Assembly (NCBI RefSeq): GCF_014596565.1 | Contig: NZ_NOIN01000005.1 | Coordinates: forward strand, 372,001 to 436,000 | Direction: 5' to 3' | DNA from: Pseudomonas sp. PSB18 | Lineage (GTDB): Bacteria; Pseudomonadota; Gammaproteobacteria; Pseudomonadales; Pseudomonadaceae | DNA: 64,000 nucleotides | Shown here: positions 19,401 through 34,400 of the stretch, one piece after another | Numbering within the stretch: the stretch's first letter is position 1 | Layout of the letters: every line of letters begins with the position of its first letter | Translations under genes and position numbers: made by a program | The notes under the pieces: model-generated | Database searches by the model: none | Told to the model about the DNA's origin: nothing | What the model saw: the letters and a program-made list of their open reading frames with translations, nothing else

Positions 19401-22400
19401 CCAGGCCACGCTGGTGCGCAGGATGTCGTGACGGTCGATCACCCCCTGCAACGCGTCGACGAACGCGTCGAGACGTTCACGGTTGTCAAAGGCGAACTGC
19501 GATTGCAGCACATAGGGGTCGCCCTGTTCGGCGGCCAGGTGATGATAGAGGATGCCTTCCTGTAGCGGCGCCAGCGGGTAGATGTCCTGCACATTGGACG
19601 CGCCACCCGGAACGGTGGCGACAATCCGGTCGATCGTTTCCTGGTCGAGGCTCACCAACGGCAGCATGGCCGGGGTGATACGCCCACAGCCGGACTCGAT
19701 GAGATTCGCCGGCACCTCGACTTCCTTGCCGCTGCCGACGGCGGCCGCCAGTGCCGCCAGGGTCGGCTGACTGAACAGCACCCGCACATCGGCGCTCAAA
19801 CCGACCTGGCGCATGCGCTCGATCAGGGTCACCGCCAACAGCGAATGGCCACCGAGTTCGAAGAAGTGGTCGTGACGCCCCACCTGCTCGACCTTGAGCA
19901 CCTCGGCCCAGAGCCGGGCCAGGGTCTGCTCCACTTCGCCTTGCGGAGCTTCGTATTCGCGACTGGCATAGGCATCGGCATCCGGGGCCGGCAGCGCGCG
20001 GCGGTCCAGCTTGCCGTTGGCAGTCAATGGGAAGGATGGCAGCACCACAAAGGCGCTGGGGACCATGTACTCGGCCAGCGTGCTTGCCAACTGGCTGCGC
20101 AGGTCGTGTACCGACAGGCTGACGTCCGCTTCCGGAATCACATAACCCACCAGGCGTTTCGGCCCGGCTTCATCCTGCCGCGCCACCACCACGGCGTCCT
20201 TCACGCCGACGCACTGGCCCAGCCGCGCCTCGATCTCGCCCAGTTCGACACGGAAACCACGGATCTTCACCTGGTCGTCGTTACGCCCCAGGTAATCCAC
20301 GGTGCCGTCCGCGCGCCAGCGCGCCAGGTCGCCGGTGCGGTAGAGCAAGGCCGCCGGATCGGCGCTGAACGGATCGGCGACGAATTTCTCGGCGGTCAGC
20401 TCCGGACGGTTCAGGTAGCCGAGGGCGACACCGTCACCGCCGATGTACAACTCACCCGCCACACCCACCGGCACCGGCTGCTGGTTCGCATCCAGCACGT
20501 AGACGCGGGTGTTGCCGATAGGTCGACCGATAGGGATACCGCCCTCGCCCACGTTCTTGATTTCGTAAGTGGTGGTAAACGTCGTGGCTTCGGTCGGGCC
20601 ATAGCCGTTGAGCAGATGTTGCGGTGCGCCATCTTTGAGCACGCGCGCGATTACCGCCGGATCCAACACATCGCCACCCACGATCAGGTAACGCAGTTGC
20701 TTGAACACCGGCAGCAGGCCGTCGGCGTACTGGTGGAACAGCCCGGCGGTCATCCACAGCACACTGACCGACTGCTCGGTCAACAGCGCCGCAAAGCGCT
20801 CCTGGTTCAGCAATACATCCTGCTCGACCACCACCACGCAACCGCCGTTGAGCAACGGTGCCCAGACATCCAGGGTGCTGGCGTCGAACGCCGGGTTCGA
20901 GGCGAACGCCACCCGGTCCTGCTGGTTGAAATCGGCATAACCGTTGTTGATCACCAAGCGGCTGATCGCCCGATGCGGCACCAGCACGCCCTTCGGCATC
21001 CCGGTGGAGCCGGAGGTGTACATGATGTACGCAACCGACTCGGCGTCCTGGGTCAGGTCCAGGTTATCGGCAGACTCGTCCAGCTCGACGGTATCCAGGT
21101 CCATCCGTTGCACACCTTCAGGCACAACCATCGTGCTCAGGGTCAGCACCACCCGTGCGCCACTGTCCTGGACCATGAACTGCTGGCGTTCGACCGGTGC
21201 GTTGACATCCAGCGGCACGTAGACGGCAGCACATTTGAGCACGGCCAATTGACTGACCAGCAGGTCAACCGAACGCGCCAGCCCGATGGCCACGCTGTCG
21301 CCCAGCTGGGTGCCCAGACCAGTCAGGTGGCGAGCCAGGCGGTTGGCCCTGGCGTTGAGTTCGCGGTAAGTCAGGCCATGCCCGGCATGGACAACGGCAA
21401 CGGCGTCGGGATGCGCCTGCACCTGGGCTTCGAACAGGCCATGGACGGTGCTGTCCCGTGGATAGCTGCGAGTGCTCGCGTTGAAGTCTGCCACCACCTG
21501 CTGGCGCTCGTCCGCCGGCAGGATCGACAGACTGTCCAATCGCGTCTGCGGTGCCTGCTCCAGGGCCTCCACCAAATGTTCCAGCGCGACGTTCATATAG
21601 ACACAGACCCGCTGTGCGCCGATCTGCGGTACGGCCAGCGCCGTCAGGCCGAAGCCTTCGCCCAGGTCGTCCACCGAGAGGCTCAGCGGATAGTTGGTGC
21701 GTTCTTCGATGTCGAGGGTCTCGATGCCTTCCCAACCGGCCAGGGTCTCGCTCGAATGCCCGTCAACCGCGCTATGCCGATAATTGAGCAACGCACCGAA
21801 CAACGGCATCGGCGCGGCTACGCCGCTGCAACGCTGGGCCAGCGCCAGGGAGGCATGCTCGTGCCCCAGCAGGCCGGTCAACCGGGCGTGAGTGGCGTTC
21901 ACGCCGTCACGCACGCCCTGGTCGCCCACATCCACCCGCAACGGCAAGGTGTTGATGAACATGCCCAGCGCCCGATCAGCCCCATCGCCACCTTGCATCC
22001 GCCCCATCAGCACGGTGCCGAACACCACATCCGGTTTGCCGGACACCTGGCCCAGCACCTGCCCCCAGGCCAGGTGAACCAGGCTGGCCGCACTCACGCC
22101 GAGCTGGCGCGCCTGGGCTCGCAGACGCAGGCTCAACGACAGGTCGACAGGCAGTCTGGCTTCCTCGATATCCCGTCCATCCCCCTGCACATCCTGAAGA
22201 CCGAACGGCAGCGTCGGCTCGTCTACATCACCGAGCATCTCGCGGAAGAATGCTTCGTGCTCCGCTTGGCTCACGCCCAGGCGAGCCTGGGCCACATAGT
22301 TGCGATACGGCACAGCCGCGGCCAGCGGCTCGGCCTCGCCCAACAGATGCGCCTGCATCTCGTGCCGCACCACCTCCATGGCGGTGTGGTCCAGCGCCAT

Positions 22401-25400
22401 ATGGTGGAACAGCAGCATCGCGACCCAACGCTGGTTGGCCGCGTCCTGGGCAAACACCAGGCGCATCATGGGCGCCCGGGTGATATCGAGACGGTAATGC
22501 CGTGGATCGAAACGCTCCTGCAACAGGGTAGCGACATCGCCCGCCCCGGCTGCCAGCGCCACCTCATCCACCGCCAGCGGCGCGTTGCGCCAGACCACTT
22601 GCACTGGCGAATCGAACCCTTGCCACACCACGCTGGTACGGAGGATGTCGTGCCGGTCGATGACATGCTGCAACGCAGCCGCAAAAGCCGACAGCCGATC
22701 CCGACTGCGTACTTCAAACAGGATTTTCAACACATAGGGATCGCCCTGCTCGGCGGCCAGGTGATGGTAATGGATACCTTCCTGCAACGGCGCCAACGGG
22801 TAGATGTCCTGCACATTGCGCGCGCCGCCCGGCACCGTTGCCACGACCTGATCAATCGCTTCCTGATCAAGCTGTATCAGCGTGAGCATGTCCGGCGTAA
22901 TCCGTTCACAGCCGCAGGCGATCAGGTTCACAGGCACCTTGACCTCCTTGCCGCTACCGACGGCCGCGGCCAGCGCCGCCAGGGTCGGCTGGCTGAACAG
23001 CACCCGCACGTCAGCGCTCAAGCCGGCCTGGCGCATGCGCTCGATCAACGTCACCGCCAACAACGAGTGACCGCCCAGCTCGAAGAAATGATCATGACGA
23101 CCGATGCGCTCGACGTTGAGCAGGTCTTGCCATAGCTGTGCCAACGTGGCTTCGACTTCGCCTTGCGGGGCCTCATAGGCCCGTGTGGCGAGTGAGTCAA
23201 GATCCGGCGCCGGGAGTGCGCGACGATCCAATTTGCCGTTGGCGGTCAGCGGCCATGCGTCGAGGCGCATGTAGGCCACCGGCACCATGTACTCCGGCAG
23301 TTGCCCTTGCAGATGGGCGCGCAACGCCTCGATGTCCACGTCCAGCGCTTGAGTGAAATAAGCCACCAGGCGTTTCTCACCCGGCACGTCTTCGCGGGCC
23401 AGGACCACGCAGTCCTTCACAGCCTCATGTTGTGCGAGTCGGGCTTCGATCTCGCCCAGTTCGATGCGGAAGCCACGGATCTTCACCTGGTCGTCGTTGC
23501 GACCCAGGTAATCCACGGCTCCGTCGGCACGCCAGCGCGCCAGGTCGCCGGTGCGGTAGAGCAAGGCCGCCGGATCGGCGCTGAACGGATCGGCGACGAA
23601 TTTCTCGGCGGTCAGTTCCGGACGGTTCAGGTAGCCGTTCGCTACGCCATCGCCACCGATGTACAACTCACCCGCCACACCCACCGGCACCGGCTGCTGG
23701 TTCGCATCCAACACGTAGACGCGGGTGTTGCCGATCGGATGTCCAATCGGGATACCGCCCTCGCCCACGTTCTTGATTTCGTAAGTGGTGGTAAACGTCG
23801 TGGCTTCGGTCGGGCCATAGCCGTTGAGCAGATGTTGCGGTGCGCCATCCTTGAGCACGCGCGCGATTACCGCCGGTTCCAACACATCGCCACCCACGAT
23901 CAGGTAACGCAGTTGCTTGAACACCGGCAGCAGGCCGTCGGCGTACTGGTGGAACAGCCCGGCGGTCATCCACAACACGCTGACCGATTGCTCGGTCAAC
24001 AACGCCGCGAACCGTTCCCGGGACAGCAACACATCCTGCTCGACCACCACTACGCAGCCGCCGTTGAGCAACGGCGCCCACACATCGAGAGTACTGGCAT
24101 CGAAGGCCGGGTTCGAAGCGAACGCCACCCGGTCCTGCTGGTTGAAATCGGCGTAGCCGTTGTTGATCACCAAGCGGTTGATCGCCCGATGCGGCACCAG
24201 CACGCCCTTCGGCATCCCGGTGGAACCGGAGGTGTACATGATGTACGCAACCGACTCGGCGTCCTGGGTCAGGTCCAGGTTATCGGCAGACTCGTCCAGC
24301 TCGACGGTATCCAGGTCCAACCGTTGCACACCTTCAGGCACAACCAGGGTGCTCAGGGTCAACACCAGCTGTGCGCCACTGTCCTGGACCATGAATTGCT
24401 GGCGCTCGACCGGCGCGTTGACATCCAGCGGCACGTAGACGGCAGCACATTTGAGCACGGCCAATTGACTGACCAGCAAGTCGGTCGAACGTGCCAAGCC
24501 AATGGCCACGCTGTCGCCCAATTGAGTACCCAGACCAATCAGATGACGGGCCAGGCGGTTGGCCCTGGCATTGAGTTCGCGGTAAGTCAGGCGTTGCTCG
24601 TCATGGACCACGGCAACGGCATCGGGATGTGCCTGCACCTGTGCTTCGAACAAGTCATTGACGGTCCGCTGCTGCGGATAACGACGGCAAGTGGCGTTGA
24701 ACCCCATCAACACTTGCCGGCGCTCGACTTGCGGCAGCACCTCCAGACTGTGCAGGCATGTCGTGGGGTTGAACTCCAGGGCCTTGGCCAGGCTGTGCAG
24801 GGCGGTTTCCATGTAGGCACAGATCCGCTGCGCGCCCACGCCGTGGCTGGCCAGGACGGTCAAGGCGAAGTCTTCACCCAGGTCATCCACCGACAGGGTC
24901 AGCGGATAGTTGGTGCGTGCTTCACCGCCCAGGGTTTCGATGTCCTGCCAGGCCGCCAGGGTGTCCTGTCCGTTGGCTTGTTCGCTGGAGTTACGGTAGT
25001 TGAGCAAGGCGCTGAACAGCGGCGTCGGCGCGGCCACCGCGCTGCAACGCTGGGCCAGTGCCAATGGGGCATGCTCATGCCCCAACAGGGCGGTCAGTCG
25101 ACCGTGCACTTCCTTGACGCCGGCCTTGACGTCCCGCTCATCGACACCGACGCGAAGCGGCAGGGTATTGATGAACATGCCCAACGCACGATCGGCCCCT
25201 TCGCCGCCCTGCATCCGGCCCATCAGGACCGTGCCGAATACCACATCGCTCCTGCCCGAGACCCGGCCCAGCACCTGCGCCCAGGCCAAGTGGTGCAGGC
25301 TCGCCGCGCCCACGCCTGACTGGCGGGCCAGACGCCGCAGGCGACGGCTCAGGTCGCTGTCGAGCAGCTGTGTCGCCGTCTCGATATCGTCACCGTCGCC

Positions 25401-28400
25401 CTGTACATCGTGCAGGCCAAACGGCAGCGTCGGCTCATCCACATCGCCGAGCATGTCGCTGAAGAAGCCTTCATGCTCTTCACGACTCACCCCCAGGCGG
25501 GCCTGAGCCACATAGTTGCGGTACGGCGCGGGGGTGTCCAACTGGTCAGCCCGACCCTGCAGATACGCCAGCATTTCGCGCTGCACCACTTTCATCGCCG
25601 CATGATCGAGGGCGATGTGATGGAACAGCAGCATCGCGATCCAGCGCTGGTTGGGCTGATCTTCCGCGAACGCCAGGCGCATCAGCGGGGCCTGGGTCAG
25701 GTCAAGGGCATAGTGCCGGGCATTGAAACGACTGTGCAGTTGTTCGCTGACGGCACCGGCCTGTGGATCCGCAACGAACGTCTCCAGCCCCAGACGCGCC
25801 TCGCGCCAGACCACTTGCTGAGGTTCATCGAGGCCCTCCCAGACGATGGCGGTACGCAGGATGTCGTGGCGATCGATCACCACTTGCAGGGCCTGGACAA
25901 ACTCATCCAGGCGCGCGCGGTTGTCGAAGGCGAACTGCGACTGCAATACATAAGGGTCGCCCTGTTCGGCAGCCAGATGGTGATAGAGGATGCCTTCCTG
26001 CAACGGCGCCAGCGGGTAGATGTCCTGTACGTTGCCCATGCCACCCGGCACTTTCGACGCGATATGGTCGATGGCCTCCTGATCCAGGTGGGTCAGTGTG
26101 AGCATGTCGGGGGTGATCCGCGTGCAACCCGGCGGGATACCGTTGTCCGGCACCACGATTTCGCTGCCACTGCCCACCGCTGCCGCCAGCGCCATCAACG
26201 TCGGCTGGCCGAACAGCACGCGCACGTCGGCGCTCAAGCCGGCCTGGCGCATCCGCTCGATCAGGCTGACGGCCAGCAGGGAATGGCCACCGAGTTCGAA
26301 GAAGTGATCATGACGGCCGACGCGCTCGACCTTGAGCACCTCGGACCAGAGTTGTGCCAGGGCAATTTCTGTTTCGCCTTGCGGGGCTTCGTAACCACGG
26401 GTGATCAGTGCATCGTGTTCCGGGGCCGGCAAAGCCTTGCGGTCGAGCTTGCCGTTAGGGGTCAGCGGCATGGCATCGAGGCGAACGTAGGCCACGGGGA
26501 CCATGTATTCCGGTAGCTGCCCTTGGAGATGGCTGCGCAGGGTTTCGATGTCCGCTGTGTCGTTCGCCGGCGTGAAGTAGGCCACCAGGCGCTTGTCGCC
26601 CGGCACGTCTTCACGAGCCAGTACCACCGTTTCTTTTACCGCGTCGTGTTGAGCGAGCTTGGCTTCGATCTCGCCCAGTTCGATACGGAAACCACGGATC
26701 TTCACCTGGTCGTCGTTGCGGCCCAGGTATTCGATGTTGCCATCCGGCAGGTAGCGACCCAGGTCGCCGGTCTTGTACATCCGGGCATTCGGTTCACGGC
26801 TGAACGGATCCTTGAGGAAACGCTCGGCAGTGAGGTCATCACGATTGAGATAACCCCGCGCGACACCGGCACCACCGATGTAGATCTCACCCGGTACGCC
26901 CAACGGGACCGGTTGCTTGTGCTCATTCAGCAGATAGAACTGGGTGTTGGCGACCGGTTTGCCAATATGCGCGGCAAACCCGTCTTCGCGGGCCATCGAT
27001 ACCCAACTGGAGTAGGTCGTGGTTTCCGAAGGACCATAGAGGTTGCACAGGCGCTTGACTGAGGTCTGTTCGAACAGCGCCTCTACCAGGCTGCGCTTGA
27101 GGGCTTCACCGGCCACGTTCACGGTGTCCACGCCCTCACCCAGCCCACCGGACTCCAGCAGAGCCTTGAGCGCCGACGGCACGGTGTTGATCAGGGTGAT
27201 GTCGTGCTCGCCGTGTTGCAGTTCCAGCACATTAGTGACCACTTCGATGCTGCCGCCCGACGTCAGCGGTGCGAAGCATTCGTAGACTGCCAAGTCGAAG
27301 TTCAGCGACGTGGAGAACAACGTTTTCGACAGGGTTTGCGCATCGAACGACCGATGGGCCCAGGTGAGGAAGTTCACCGTGTTCCGGTGTTCGATCATTA
27401 CGCCCTTCGGCAACCCGGTCGAACCCGAGGTGTAGATCACGTAAGCCAAGTGCGATGAGGTCAGTTCAGTGACCTCAGGATTCTGGACGGATTCGTCCTG
27501 CCAGAGCCCGCTGCCCAGATCGATCACCGGCATCGAAGCACCGGCCAACAAACCAACCGTTGCCGATTGGGCCAGCACCACCGCCGGCGCGCTGTCCTCC
27601 AGCATGTAGGCAATCCGATCCGCCGGATACGCCGGATCCAGCGGCACATAACCGCCCCCCGCTTTGAGGATCGCCAGCAGCCCGACCACCATGTCGAGAC
27701 CGCGCTCGACACAGATCGCCACCCGCGAGTCCGGCCGCACGCCCTGCCCGCGCAGGTAATGCGCCAGGCGGTTGGCTTGCTCGTTCAGCTCGCGATAGCT
27801 CAGGCGCTGATCGCCATGCCGCACTGCCATTGCTTCCGGCGTGCGCTGCACCTGCTCCTCGAACAACCCGTGAACGGTCTGTTCCAGCGGATACTCGGCC
27901 TCGGTGGCGTTGAATGCCACCAGCAGTTGCTCACGTTCCGCGGCAGGCAGAATCGGCAGATCGGCCAGCGACGACTCAGGCGCACATTCCAGCGCCTGGG
28001 CCAGAGTCGCCAGCGCGGTTTCCATATAGGCACAGATCCGCGGCGCACCGATTCCGCTCACCACCTGGACAGTCAGGCTGAAATCTTCGCCCAGATCGTC
28101 CACCGACAGCATCAGCGGGTAGTTGGTCCGCTCTTCACCACTGAGCACCTCAATACCGCTCCAGGCAGACGGGGCCTGGTTCGCATCGGTGTGACGGTAG
28201 TTGAGCAACGCACTGAACAGCGGCGTCGGTGCCGCCACCCCACTGCAACGCTGCGCCAGCGCCAGGGACGCATGCTCATGCCCCAGCAGCGCGGTCAAGC
28301 GGCCATGGGTCGCTCTCACGCCTGCACGGACGGCGGCCTGCCCCAGGTTCACCCGTAGCGGCAAGGTGTTGATGAACATCCCCAAGGCGCGGTCGGCGCC

Positions 28401-31400
28401 CTCGCCGCCCTGCATCCGCCCCATCAGCACGGTGCCGAACACCACGTCGTCCCGGCCCGATACACGGCCCAGCACCTGCGCCCAGGCCAGGTGGACCAGA
28501 CTTGCCGCGCTCACACCAAGCCGGCGTGCCTGAATCCTCAGGTCATGACTCAAGCTGCTGGCGAGCGCCAACGTGGCTTCTTCGATCCCCTGTCCTGCGC
28601 CTTGCACATCGTGCAGGCCGAACGGCAACGTCGGCTCGTCCACGTCGCCAAGCATGTCGCGGAAGAAACCTTCGTGCTCCTGCTGGCTGACGCCCAGGCG
28701 CGCCTGGGCCACATAGTTGCGATAAGGCATCGCCGCCGCCAACTGCCCGGCCTGTCCGAGCAAGTGCGCCTGCATCTCATGGCGCACCACTTCCAGTGCG
28801 GTGTGATCGAGCGCCATGTGATGAAACAACAGGGTCGCTACCCAACGCTGGTGGGTTGCATCCTGAGCAAAGCGGATGCACATCAACGGCGCCTGGCGGA
28901 TATCCAAGCGGTGGTGCCGCGCATCGAAGCGTGCTTGCAACTGACCGGCGATGTCACCGTCCTCATCCCGCAGCAACACCTGCTCGACGCCGAGCGACGC
29001 GTTGCGCCAGACCACTTGCACCGGCTCGTCCAAGCCCTCCCAGGCCATGGCCGTGCGCAGGATGTCGTGGCGATCGATCACGCCTTGCAAGGCCTGGGTG
29101 AAATCGTCCAGGCGTTCGCGGCTGTCGAAGGCGAACTGCGCTTGCAGCACGTAGGGGTCACCCTGTTCGGCCGCCAGGTGGTGATAGAGGATGCCCTCCT
29201 GCAACGGCGCCAACGGATAGATGTCCTGCACATTGGCCGCACCGCCCGGTACCGTCGCGACGATACGGTCAATGGCATCCTGGTCCAGCGATACCAGTGG
29301 CAGCATGGCCGGGGTGATGTGTTCACAATCCGAAGGAATCAGGTTTGCCGGGACACTCACTTCGCTGCCGCCACCGATGGCCGACGCCAGCGCAGCCAGG
29401 GTCGATTGATTGAACAGGATACGCACATCGGCACTCAGGCCGGCCTGACGCATCCGTTCGATCAGGCTGACGGCCAGCAGGGAGTGGCCGCCCAGTTCGA
29501 AGAAGTGATCGTGACGACCGACGCGCTCGACCTTGAGCAGGTCCTGCCAGATCTGCGCCAGGGTGGTTTCGATTTCGCCTTGCGGGGCTTCGTAGCCACG
29601 GGTGATCAGTGCATCGTGTTCCGGGGCCGGCAAGGCCTTGCGGTCGAGTTTGCCGTTGGGGGTCAGGGGCAGTTTATCGAGGTGCACGTAGGCCACGGGG
29701 ACCATGTATTCCGGCAGCTGCGCTTGCAGATGGCTGCGCAGAGCCTCGATGTCCACCGCTTCCGATTGAGTGAAATAGGCCACGAGGCGTTTGTCGCCCG
29801 GAACGTCTTCACGGGCCAGTACCACCGCTTCCTTCACCGCGTCGTGTTGGGCGAGCTTGGCTTCGATCTCGCCCAGTTCGATACGGAAACCACGGATCTT
29901 CACCTGGTCGTCGTTGCGGCCCAGGTATTCGATGTTGCCGTCCGGCAGGTAGCGGCCCAGGTCGCCGGTCTTGTACATCCGGGCGTTGGGCGTGGCGCTG
30001 AACGGATCCGTGAGGAAACGCTCGGCGGTCAGATCATCACGATTGAGATAGCCACGGGCGACACCTGCACCACCGATGTAGATTTCCCCTGGGACACCCA
30101 ATGGCACCGGCTGCTTGTGCTCATCCAGCAGGTAGAACTGGGTGTTGGCGACCGGCTTACCGATATGGGCGGCAAAGCCGTCTTCGCGGGCCATCGAGAC
30201 CCAACTGGAATAGGTCGTGGTTTCCGAAGGACCGTAGAGGTTGCACAGGCGCTTGACTGAGGTCTGTTCGAACAGCGCCTCTACCAGGCTGCGCTTGAGC
30301 GCTTCACCGGCCACGTTCACCGTGTCCACGCCCTCGCCCAGACCACCGGATTCCAGCAAGGCCTTGAGCGCCGACGGCACGGTGTTGATCAGGGTGATGT
30401 CGTGCTCGCCGTGTTGCAGTTCCAGCACATTAGTGACGACCTCGATGCTGCCGCCGCTGGTCAACGGTGCAAAGCACTCGTAGACCGCCAGGTCGAAGTT
30501 CAGCGAGGTCGAGAACAGCGTTTTCGACAGCGTCTGGGCATCGAACGACCGATGGGCCCAAGTCAGGAAGTTCACCGTGTTGCGGTGTTCGATCATCACG
30601 CCTTTAGGCAAGCCGGTGGAACCGGAGGTGTAGATCACGTAGGCCAAGTGCGATGAGGTCAGCCCTGCAACCTCTGGATTCGAGACCGACTCGTCCTGCC
30701 AGCGCCCGCTGCCCAAATCGATGACCGGCATCGTGGCATCAGCCAACAACCCAAGGGTCGCCGTCTGGGCCAGGACCACCGCCGGCGCGCTGTCCTCCAG
30801 CATGTAGGCAATCCGATCCGCCGGATACGCCGGATCCAGTGGCACGTAACCGCCCCCCGCCTTGAGGATCGCCAGCAAGCCCACGACCATGTCGAGGCCA
30901 CGCTCGACACAGATCGCCACCCGCGAATCCGGCCGCACGCCCTGCCGGCGCAGGTAATGCGCCAGTCGGTTGGCCTGCTCGTTCAGTTCGCCATAGCTCA
31001 GGCGTTGATCGCCATGCAGCACTGCAACCGCATCCGGCGTGCGCTGCACCTGCTCTTCGAACAACCCATGGACGGTCTGTTCCAGTGGGAACTCGGCGTC
31101 GGTGGCGTTGAACGCCACCAGCAGTTGCTCACGCTCCGCTGCGGGCAGAATCGACAGATCGGCCAGCGACGACTCAGGCGCACATTCCAGCGCCTGGGCC
31201 AAAGTCGCCAGCGCGGCCTCCATATAGGCAGCGACTCGCCGCGCACCGACGCCACTCACCGCCTGGACGGTGAGGCTGAAGCCTTCGCCCAGATCGTCCA
31301 CCGACAGCGCCAACGGATAGTTGGTGCGCTCCTCGCCACCCAGCGCCTCAATGCCTTGCCAGCCAGAGGACGGTTGCAGTGCGAGGGGCTCCGCCATCGA

Positions 31401-34400
31401 ATGACGATAGTTGAGCAAAGCACTGAACAATGGCGTCGGTGCAACCACGCTGCTGCAACGCTGGGCCAATGCCAGGGAAGCGTGCTCATGCCCCAGCAAC
31501 CCGGTCAGCCGCGCATGCGTCGCCAATACACCATCGCGCACGCTCTGCGCCCCCACCTGCACGCCCAGCGGCAAGGTATTGATGAACATCCCCAGAGCGC
31601 GGTCGGCCCCCGCGCCCCCTTGCATCCGGCCCATCAATACGGTGCCGAACACCACCTCTTCGCGACCCGATACCCGGCCCAGCACCAGGGCCCAGGCCAA
31701 GTGGTGCAGACTCGCCGCGCTCACCCCCAACCGACGGGCCTGGCTGCGCAGACGATGGCTCAGATCGATGGCGACCTCTTGCCTGGCCTCCTCGACATCG
31801 CTGCCGTCGCCACGCACATCCTGCAAACCGAATGGCAAGGTGGGTTCGTCGATGGCACCCAGCATCTCGTGGAAGAACGCTTCGTGTTCTTCACGGCTCA
31901 CACCCAGGCGGGCCTGGGCCACATAGTTGCGGTACGGCACCGCGTCGCCCAATTGGTCAGCCTGGCCCGACAGGTGTGCCTGCATTTCGTGGCGCACCAC
32001 TTCCAGTGCGGTGTGATCGAGCGCCATGTGATGAAACAACAGGGTCGCCACCCAGCGCCGGTTAGCCCCGTCCTGGGCAAACCTGATGCGCATCAGTGGA
32101 GCCTGGCGGATATCCAGGTGCTGCCGGGTGTTCAACTGAACGGCAACGTCGTCGTCCTCAGACAGCAGCTCCACCTGTTCAATGCCCAGCGAGGCCTCGC
32201 GCCAGACCACTTGCACCGGCTCGTCCAAGCCCTCCCAGGCCATGGCCGTGCGCAGGATGTCATGGCGATCGATCACGCCTTGCAAGGCCTGGGTGAAATC
32301 GTCCAGGCGTTCGCGGCTGTCGAAGGCGAACTGCGCTTGCAGCACGTAGGGGTCACCCTGTTCGGCCGCCAGGTGATGATAGAGGATGCCCTCTTGCAAC
32401 GGTGCCAGCGGGTAGATGTCCTGGACATTGGCCGCGCCGCCCGGCACGGTCGCGATGATGCGGTCGATGGCGTCCTGGGACAACGTCACCAACGGCAGCA
32501 TGTCGGGGGTAATGCGTTGGCAATCCGACGCAATCAGGTTGGCCGGAACCTTCACCTCATTGCCGCCATCGTTGCCGACAGCCACCGCCAGCGCGGCCAG
32601 GGTCGGTTGGCTGAACAACACGCGCACATCGGCACTCAGGCCGACCTGGCGCATCCGCTCGATCAGGCTGACAGCCAGCAGCGAATGGCCGCCGAGTTCG
32701 AAGAAGTGATCGTGACGACCGATCTGTTGCAGACCTAGCAGGTCCTGCCAGATCTGCGCCAGGACGGTTTCGGTCTCGCCTCGGGGGGCTTCGTAGCCAC
32801 GGGTGATCAGTGCATCGTGTTCCGGCGCCGGCAAGGCCTTGCGGTCGAGCTTGCCATTGGGGGTCAACGGCATGGCATCGAGGCGAACGTAGGCCACGGG
32901 AACCATATATTCCGGTAGCTGCGCTTGGAGATGGCTGCGCAGGGTTTCGATGTCCGCTGTGTCGTTCGCCGGCGTGAAGTAGGCCACCAGGCGCTTGTCG
33001 CCCGGAACGTCTTCACGGGCCAGGACCACCGCTTCTTTCACCGCGTCGTGTTGAGCGAGCTTCGCTTCGATCTCACCCAGTTCGATGCGGAAACCACGGA
33101 TCTTCACTTGATCGTCGTTACGGCCCAAATATTCGATATTGCCGTCCGGGAGATAGCGGCCAAGGTCACCGGTCTTGTACATGCGGGCGTTTGGAACAGC
33201 GCTGAACGGATCCTTGAGGAAACGCTCGGCCGTCAGGTCATCGCGGTTCAGATAACCCCGCGCGACACCGGCACCACCGATGTAGATCTCACCCGGTACG
33301 CCCATCGGGACCGGTTGCTTGTGCTCATCCAGCAGATAGAACTGGGTGTTCGCGACTGGCTTGCCGATATGGGCGGCAAAGCCGTCTTCCCGGGCCATGG
33401 AGACCCAACTGGAATAGGTCGTGGTTTCCGAAGGACCATAGAGGTTGCACAGGCGCTTGACTGAGGTCTGTTCGAACAGCGCCTCTACCAGGCTGCGCTT
33501 GAGGGCTTCACCGGCCACGTTCACCGTGTCGACGCCCTCACCCAGACCACCGGATTCCAGCAAGGCCTTGAGCGCCGACGGCACGGTGTTGATCAGGGTG
33601 ATGTCGTGCTCGCCGTGTTGCAGTTCCAGCACATTAGTGACCACTTCGATGCTGCCGCCCGACGTCAGTGGCGCGAAGCATTCGTACACCGCCAGGTCGA
33701 AGTTCAGCGAGGTCGAGAACAGCGTCTTCGACAAGGTTTGCGCATCGAACGACCGATGGGCCCAGGTGAGGAAGTTCACCGTGTTCCGGTGTTCAATCAT
33801 CACGCCCTTGGGCAACCCGGTCGAACCCGAGGTGTAGATCACGTAAGCCAAGTGCGATGAGGTCAGTTCAGTGACCTCAGGATTCTGGACGGATTCGTCC
33901 TGCCAGAGCCCGCTGCCCAGATCGATCACCGGCATCGAAGCGCCGGCCAACAAACCAACCGTTGCCGATTGGGCCAGCACCACCGCCGGAGCGCTGTCCT
34001 CCAGCATGTAGGCAATCCGATCCACCGGATACGCCGGATCCAGCGGCACATAACCGCCCCCCGCCTTGAGGATCGCCAGCAACCCGACCACCATGTCGAT
34101 ACCGCGTTCGACACAGATCGCCACCCGCGAATCCGGCCGCACGCCCTGCCGGCGCAGGTAATGCGCCAGGCGGTTGGCTTGCTCGTTCAGCTCGCGATAG
34201 CCCAGGCGTTGCTCACCATGCCGCACCGCCAGCGCATCCGGCGTGCGCTGCACCTGATCCTCGAACAACCCATGAACGGTCTGTTCCAGCGGATACTCGG
34301 CATCGGTGGCGTTGAAGTCCTGCAGCACCTGCCTGCGCTCGTTTTCAGACAGGATTTCCAGATCGTTGATCGCGGATTCAGGCGCACACTCCAGTGCCTC

